DNA of 64,000 nt from an uncultured Verrucomicrobia subdivision 3 bacterium. GTDB lineage: Bacteria; Verrucomicrobiota; Verrucomicrobiia; Limisphaerales; DASXHY01. Each line of letters starts with the position of its first letter. Within the stretch, counting starts at the first letter, position 1. Shown here one piece after another: positions 59,640 to 64,000 of this stretch. The notes under the pieces are model-generated. The model was not told where the DNA came from. It worked only from the letters and a program-made list of their open reading frames with translations, and ran no database searches. The stretch lies in assembly GCA_937890005.1 (NCBI GenBank), contig CALBZA010000005.1, positions 4,129-68,128 on the forward strand, written 5' to 3'. A program made the translations under genes and the position numbers.

Positions 59640-59982
59640 AAAGGCCGTAATGTTTAGCAGCGAAGCCGTTAATGTAAAGTTCAGCGTTCACTCCGGAAGC
59701 TTGCCTGGACCGAAACGCGGCGGATCAATGCAGTTTTGCAAAGAAGGGTCAGTGATTTGGCAAAAGGTGTGTATCGGATTTTCCCAACGTGTCGATACTG
59801 CACCCATGAACGCCAACCTGATTGGCGTCTCCACCTGGCGGCGCGGATTCATGGCGCGTCACCACGGGGCAGCCGCTCTCTCCCTGGCTGCCCCGCCTTC
59901 TTTCATCAAATCCGGTTGTGCCGCGCTTCGTTGATGGGCTTCCGCTTGCTCCGGGTTTGGCCCGCAGGCACACTTTGCCGAC
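59640..59982. other. Divergent intergenic region
   Basis: 343 bases between the small membrane protein gene and lpxK, holding their promoters and the palindrome at 59866-59894. No other ORF with protein-like content was seen. Confidence 0.5.
59866..59894. repeat. 9-bp palindrome GGGGCAGCC, REP-like
   Basis: GGGGCAGCC (59866-59874) and GGCTGCCCC (59886-59894), 11-nt loop, about 90 bases upstream of lpxK. It has the same arm sequence as the palindrome at 12265-12292. Confidence 0.55.
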
Positions 59983-61155
59983 ATGCGCGAAACCTGGCGT
60001 GAATGGACGGAATCGGTCGAAACGTTCGTCCTGGAAGTCATCTTCGAGGAACGGCGTGGCACCATGGCCACGCTCGTGCGCGCGGCGTTGTACACGCTTT
60101 CCAAGGTGTTTCAGGTGGCGGTCAAAACCCGGCGCTTCCTCTACAACGTCCGCATTCTCCGCGATTCCACTCTCGGCGTGCAGGTGATTGCGATTGGAAA
60201 TCTGACGGTTGGCGGAACGGGCAAAACACCGGTTGTTGAAAAATTCGCCCGCGAGCTTCGCGATCAGGGACGCAACGTCGCCATCCTTTCCCGCGGCTAT
60301 CGATCGAGACCGAAGCCGATTCACGAACGCCTGCTCAACAAACTGCTGCTCCGCGAAGACACCACGCCGCCGCGCGTCGTTTCCGACGGCAAATCACTCC
60401 TCCTCGATTCGGAAACCGCCGGTGACGAGCCCTACATGCTGGCGTCCAATCTGAAAGATGTCGTCGTGCTTGTGGACAAGGACCGCGTGAAGGCCGGACG
60501 TTATGCGATTGAAAAATTCGGCTGCGACACGCTGTTGCTCGACGATGGATTTCAATACTGGAAACTTCGCGGCCGCCGGCAGGACATCGTGCTGATTGAC
60601 TGCCAGCAGCCGTTTGGCAATGAACGATTGTTGCCCCGCGGAACATTGCGCGAACCGCCGTCGCACCTGGCGCGCGCCAGCACGATCTTCATCACGAAGA
60701 GCGACGGAAAGACCGAGGAGCTTCGCAGGCGCATCGCTGAATTGAATCCAGATGCCGGCGTCATCGAATGCGTTCATCATCCGTTGTATCTTGAGGATGT
60801 GTTTACCGGGAAGCAGGAGGACATTCATTTCATCAAGGGACGCAAGGTCGCTTCGCTGAGCGGTATCGCACAGCCGGAGAGCTTTGAGCAGAGCCTGGTG
60901 AAACTCGGGGCGGAGCTGGTTTATTCGAAGCGTTTTGCCGATCACCATCGTTTCAGCCAGCAGGAGATTCTGAACGCAATCAACCGCAGCAAGAAACGCC
61001 AGGCGGAACTGATCATCACCACGCAGAAGGACGCGGTGCGATTTCCCAAGATCGACCGGCGCGACCTGCCATTCTTCTTCATGCGCGTCGAGATCAAGAT
61101 CGTCAGCGGTGCGGACGACTTCCGCGACTGCGTGCGGCGCATCTGTTTTCGCTGA
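59983..61155 (+). CDS. lpxK: Tetraacyldisaccharide 4'-kinase
   Basis: Adds the 4'-phosphate to the lipid A precursor at the inner membrane. A 390-residue LpxK with IAIGNLTVGGTGKTPVVEKF (P-loop), ILSRGYRSR, TLLLDDGFQYWKL and FITKSDGK. The amphipathic N-terminus matches the membrane-binding helix of the family. It indicates an LPS-bearing outer membrane. The lysophospholipid acyltransferase gene follows after one base. Confidence 0.95.
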   Translation: MRETWREWTESVETFVLEVIFEERRGTMATLVRAALYTLSKVFQVAVKTRRFLYNVRILRDSTLGVQVIAIGNLTVGGTGKTPVVEKFARELRDQGRNVAILSRGYRSRPKPIHERLLNKLLLREDTTPPRVVSDGKSLLLDSETAGDEPYMLASNLKDVVVLVDKDRVKAGRYAIEKFGCDTLLLDDGFQYWKLRGRRQDIVLIDCQQPFGNERLLPRGTLREPPSHLARASTIFITKSDGKTEELRRRIAELNPDAGVIECVHHPLYLEDVFTGKQEDIHFIKGRKVASLSGIAQPESFEQSLVKLGAELVYSKRFADHHRFSQQEILNAINRSKKRQAELIITTQKDAVRFPKIDRRDLPFFFMRVEIKIVSGADDFRDCVRRICFR

Positions 61156-61156
61156 C

Positions 61157-62074
61157 ATGGACGCAGTGCTCTACTGGATCGCGCGGGGCCTGGTGGCGCT
61201 GGTGCAATCTTTGCCACTGACTCTTGTCGCGCGGATCGGGCGCGCAGCCGGAGGAATTGTTTTCTGGCTCGATGCGAGGCATCGGCGAATCGCGCTGAAG
61301 AATCTCGCTCTTTGTTTAGCGAACGAGAAGTCGGCCACAGAGATTCGGGCGATCGCGAAGGAGAACTTCCGGCGGATTGGAGAGAATTACGCCTGCGCCA
61401 TCAAAACAGCAGACATGACAGCGGAACAGCTTCGGAGCCATGTCGAGTTCTCGGGTGATCTTGATGTTGTTTCGCAAGCGGCTGGAGAGGGGCGACGGAG
61501 CGTCGTGGGGGCGATCGGGCACTTCGGCAACTTCGAACTCTACGCGCGAATCTCCATGTGCTGTCCGGGAATCCGCTGCGCAACGACGTACCGAAGTCTG
61601 CGTCAGCCGTCACTGAACCGGATTCTTCTCTCGCTGCGGGAACGGTCCGGCTGTCTGTATTTCGAGCGCCGCACGGATGCCTCGGCGCTGAAGTCGGCGA
61701 TGCAGCAGCCCGGCACGTTGCTTGGACTGCTGGCTGATCAGCATGCAGGACGCCCCGGCCTGCGTATTCCATTCTTCGGACATTCCAGTTCGACCACCGC
61801 CGCGCCTGCAATATTTGCGTTGCGTTACGATTGCCCGCTCTACGTTGCGATCTGTTATCGCATCGGGCTTGCGCGCTGGCGGATCGAGATTGGTCCGGAA
61901 ATTCCTCTCCGCGAAAATGGCAAGGCCCGCTCGACTGAAGCGATCATGTCCGATGTGAACACGGCGTTTGAACGCGCAATCCGGCGCGATCCGGCGAACT
62001 GGTTCTGGGTTCACAACCGATGGAAGCCGGTCAAGCCGCGTCGCAAACAGAATCCGCAAGCAACCGGCATTTGA
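61157..62074 (+). CDS. Lipid A acyltransferase, LpxL/HtrB family
   Basis: A 305-residue lysophospholipid/lauroyl acyltransferase-like protein. N-terminal membrane segment (ALVQSLPLTLVARIGRAAGG), catalytic H-x4-E in GHFGNFELYARI, LADQHAGRPGLRIPFFGHSS, and WFWVHNRWK near the end. ATG 61157 is one base after the lpxK stop, so it probably adds the late acyl chain to the LpxK product. The frame is open from 61109. Confidence 0.93.
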   Translation: MDAVLYWIARGLVALVQSLPLTLVARIGRAAGGIVFWLDARHRRIALKNLALCLANEKSATEIRAIAKENFRRIGENYACAIKTADMTAEQLRSHVEFSGDLDVVSQAAGEGRRSVVGAIGHFGNFELYARISMCCPGIRCATTYRSLRQPSLNRILLSLRERSGCLYFERRTDASALKSAMQQPGTLLGLLADQHAGRPGLRIPFFGHSSSTTAAPAIFALRYDCPLYVAICYRIGLARWRIEIGPEIPLRENGKARSTEAIMSDVNTAFERAIRRDPANWFWVHNRWKPVKPRRKQNPQATGI

Positions 62075-62438
62075 GCTGTTTTCAATGCACATGCTCCGGC
62101 AGCTGTTCAATTGGGACCGGCGCCTTTTGCTGAACATCCTTCGCCCACTTCCTGCCGCGTTCACTGACGTTGAACAATCCAATGATCCGATCGGTCACGT
62201 CCACCGTCTCGAATCACAAAGCTGATCAACAGCACGGTGAAACAGGCGATTCGGAGAGGAGCGGCGAGCGACGTCTTCATGAAGGGAGCATTCGCCTGAT
62301 CTCCCGTGTTGTTGAATCGAAAAAACGGGGCCAAAGCATCAGCATGGACGATGTTGCAGGCATCTGATGTCGTTCATCAGAACACTTGCGTCCAGGCAGT
62401 TCACGTTTATGTTCGCCCGAACAACAACCCAAAAATTT
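62075..62438. other. Intergenic region upstream of the DinB-like gene
   Basis: It holds the frameshifted small minus-strand gene (62082-62280). The remaining 158 bases upstream of the DinB-like start show no recognised promoter or hairpin. Confidence 0.5.
62082..62280 (-). pseudogene. Small membrane-protein gene broken by a one-base frameshift
   Basis: ATG 62280 opens MKTSLAAPLRIACFTVLLIS, a signal or membrane helix, then reads into nonsense and stops at 62161. One frame over, from about 62212 to the TGA at 62082-62084, the frame is protein-like: ETVDVTDRIIGLFNVSERG, then RKWAKDVQQKAPVPIEQLP. Removing one base (the C of ATTCGAG near 62212) joins them into one 65-residue protein. Either a recent frameshift mutation or a sequencing error. 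It is convergent with the lpxL-like gene, ending eight bases from its stop. Confidence 0.5.
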
Positions 62439-63041
62439 ATGAAAAAACTTCTGATCGCATTGGCTCTGTTTGCGTTTGCCCCGGTCCTTCCAGCCCAGGA
62501 ATCAGCGTCCGCTGATCGCGAAAGCCTGGTGCAATACCTCGAAAAGACACGAAAGGAACTGCTCGTTGCTACCAAGGGCCTTTCTGAACAGCAATGGAAC
62601 TTCAAACCGGCCACCAACCGCTGGTCTGTTGCGGAAATCGTCGAACACATCGCGGCAGCGGAGGACATGATCTTCGAAACCGTGCGCGACAAAGTGATGG
62701 CCACCCCCGCAATATCACCCTCGGCCGACTTCAAGGCAGACGACGAGTTCATTTTGAAAAATGTCCCCGACCGGACGAGCAAGTTTCCGGCGCCCGAACC
62801 TTTGATTCCGAGCAAGCGATTTGGATCGTCGCAGGACAGCCTGAAGCACTTCGAAGCCAGTCGCGCGAAAACCCTGTCATTCGCAAAGGAAACCAAGGGT
62901 CTGCGCGAGCATGCGATGGACAGTCCGCTCGGGAAGAAATTCGACGCCCATCAATGGCTGCTTTTCCTGGGCGCGCATTCCGAACGCCACACCAAGCAGC
63001 TGAACGAGGTTAAGGCTGATCCCGGTTTCCCGAAGAATTGA
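62439..63041 (+). CDS. Exported DinB-family protein
   Basis: A 200-residue protein with signal peptide MKKLLIALALFAFAPVLPA. The DinB four-helix domain follows: RESLVQYLEKTRKELLVATK, WNFKPATNRWSVAEIVEHIA (first His of the metal site), FLGAHSERHTKQLNEV (second His pair). DinB-like proteins are metal-binding, often thiol-dependent enzymes. Export makes this one unusual compared with cytoplasmic members. ATG 62439 chosen for the signal peptide; open frame from 62367. Confidence 0.87.
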   Translation: MKKLLIALALFAFAPVLPAQESASADRESLVQYLEKTRKELLVATKGLSEQQWNFKPATNRWSVAEIVEHIAAAEDMIFETVRDKVMATPAISPSADFKADDEFILKNVPDRTSKFPAPEPLIPSKRFGSSQDSLKHFEASRAKTLSFAKETKGLREHAMDSPLGKKFDAHQWLLFLGAHSERHTKQLNEVKADPGFPKN

Positions 63042-63095
63042 ATTGCCGATCTTCATCAGCCGGTTCGCTGCAAGGATTTTGAATTGGAGCAGTGA

Positions 63096-64000
63096 CCGGC
63101 TTTATCACACTCGGTCCCCTCTACGGCTCCCGGACCGCAGGTAACATGGAGTTTCCGCAACAAGATGCTGCAGGTGACGAACGTCACCTATGCGGACGGC
63201 AGGAGCGTGACCAACTGGTATAACAAGAGGGGCGAGCTGGAAAAGACTGCGGGTGCCCGCACGTATCCGGTGCAGTATGCCTACGATTACGCGGGGCGCA
63301 TGGCGACGATGACCACCTGGACCAACATTGCCGGCAATCCCAACAACACTGCGGTGACGACGTGGAGCTATCACCCGCAACGCGGCTGGCTGGTGCGCAA
63401 GAGTTACCATGGTGAAAACGACGCGACGGACGATTATGATTATGACAGGTCGGGTCGCCTCACGAGCCGGATCTGGGAGCGCAACGTCACTACAACCTAC
63501 GGCTACAACGCAGCAGGCGACCTGGAGACGGTGGTCTATTCTGACGACACTCCGAGTGTCACACACAGCTACGATCGTCGTGGTCGCCTGACCACGATCG
63601 ACGCAGGCACAGCCTTTGCCTCGACGCTGACCTACAACAATGCCAACCAGCTGCTCAAGGAGACGTGGACGGCGGGACCGTTGAGTGGTTACTCCGTGAC
63701 GAATGGCTATGACTCGTTGCTGCGGCGCTCCGTTCTCACTGCGACGGGGCCGGGAGTGTTCCACACGGCTGGTTACAGCTATGACGGGGGCAGCCGGCTG
63801 GATACCGTCTCTGATGGCACCCGTGCGGCAACCTACACGTACCTTGCGAACTCAACGCTGGCGGGTCAGATTGCCTTCAAACAAAGCGGCACGACGCGCA
63901 TGACAACAACCAGGTCTTATGACAACCTGAATCGGCTGACACAGTTATCGTCTGTGCCGACGGCCGCTGCTGCGGTGAACTTTGGTTACGCCTACAACGA
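63096..64000 (+). pseudogene. RHS/YD-repeat protein fragment, 5' truncated and running off the window
   Basis: The frame is open from 63096 (after an in-frame TGA at 63093) to the window end. The first ATG is 63165 and the first residues are already inside a YD repeat. At least eight YD-type units are seen, such as YAYDYAGRMATMTTW, YDYDRSGRLTSRIW, YGYNAAGDLETVVY, HSYDRRGRLTTID, YSYDGGSRLDTV and RSYDNLNRLTQLS. Full RHS proteins begin with a signal peptide and long N-terminal region, absent here, and there is no SD. It may be a 5'-deleted RHS remnant or an orphan RHS cassette; the 3' end is not visible. Confidence 0.7.

Overview
The window looks like chromosomal DNA of a Gram-negative bacterium of the PVC group, most likely Verrucomicrobiota (Limisphaerales/Pedosphaera type). 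This placement is by eye. It rests on the moderately high GC, the lipid A genes (LpxK, LpxL-like), secreted IPT/TIG and Ig-like proteins that share a C-terminal beta module seen in that phylum, a deoxyhypusine-synthase-like gene beside agmatine deiminase, and an ECF sigma factor followed by a membrane-anchored dockerin protein. No rRNA, tRNA, insertion sequence, phage or CRISPR array was found.

Layout. 0-6.3 kb: end of an LtaS-type sulfatase-fold protein, YifB/ComM ATPase, purB, then a minus-strand GDSL hydrolase-Nudix-tadA run. 6.4-19.7 kb: two convergent secreted proteins (IPT/TIG repeat; endonuclease/exonuclease/phosphatase), nth coupled to a lipoate-ligase-like gene, a large EF-hand membrane protein, a DUF481 outer-membrane protein, a repetitive lipoprotein, KamA, a secreted protein with a degenerate protease-like site, and an FmdB zinc ribbon. 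20.1-24.5 kb: an ECF sigma operon with a dockerin membrane protein, a cohesin-like secreted protein, a VIT/VWA lipoprotein and a second lipoprotein. 24.6-31.9 kb: a polyamine pair (DHS-like, agmatine deiminase), a LytTR regulator, ApgM, a long gene-poor stretch with palindromes and a 16-codon lysine-rich ORF, then a 3'-5' exonuclease and a nucleoside phosphorylase.

31.8-43.5 kb: a minus-strand run in which a sensor kinase and NtrC-type regulator lead into a basic membrane protein, a squalene-synthase-like enzyme (HpnD type) and a ChbG/HpnK deacetylase; then CoaC-type decarboxylase, gmk, yicC, an aldo/keto reductase, an RluA-type pseudouridine synthase and a SurA/PpiD-like foldase. 43.9-52.8 kb: a long plus-strand run of alpha/beta hydrolase, DUF2156 protein, OprB porin, and a methyltransferase-hybrid kinase-receiver/kinase trio laid out like the PhcBSR quorum-sensing operon of Ralstonia. 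52.9-62.1 kb: housekeeping genes (mnmA, prs, rplY, pth, rpsF, ssb, rplI, trpC, lpxK, lpxL-like). 62.1-64 kb: a small frameshifted gene, an exported DinB-like protein and a truncated RHS/YD-repeat reading frame running off the window.

The two stretches most likely to hold little-described biology are the ECF/dockerin/cohesin-like/VIT-VWA operon (20.1-24.5 kb), which reads as a cell-surface sensing or assembly system, and the PhcBSR-like operon (43.9-52.8 kb), which suggests fatty-acid methyl ester signalling outside the Proteobacteria. All functions are assigned by reading motifs; no database search was run.
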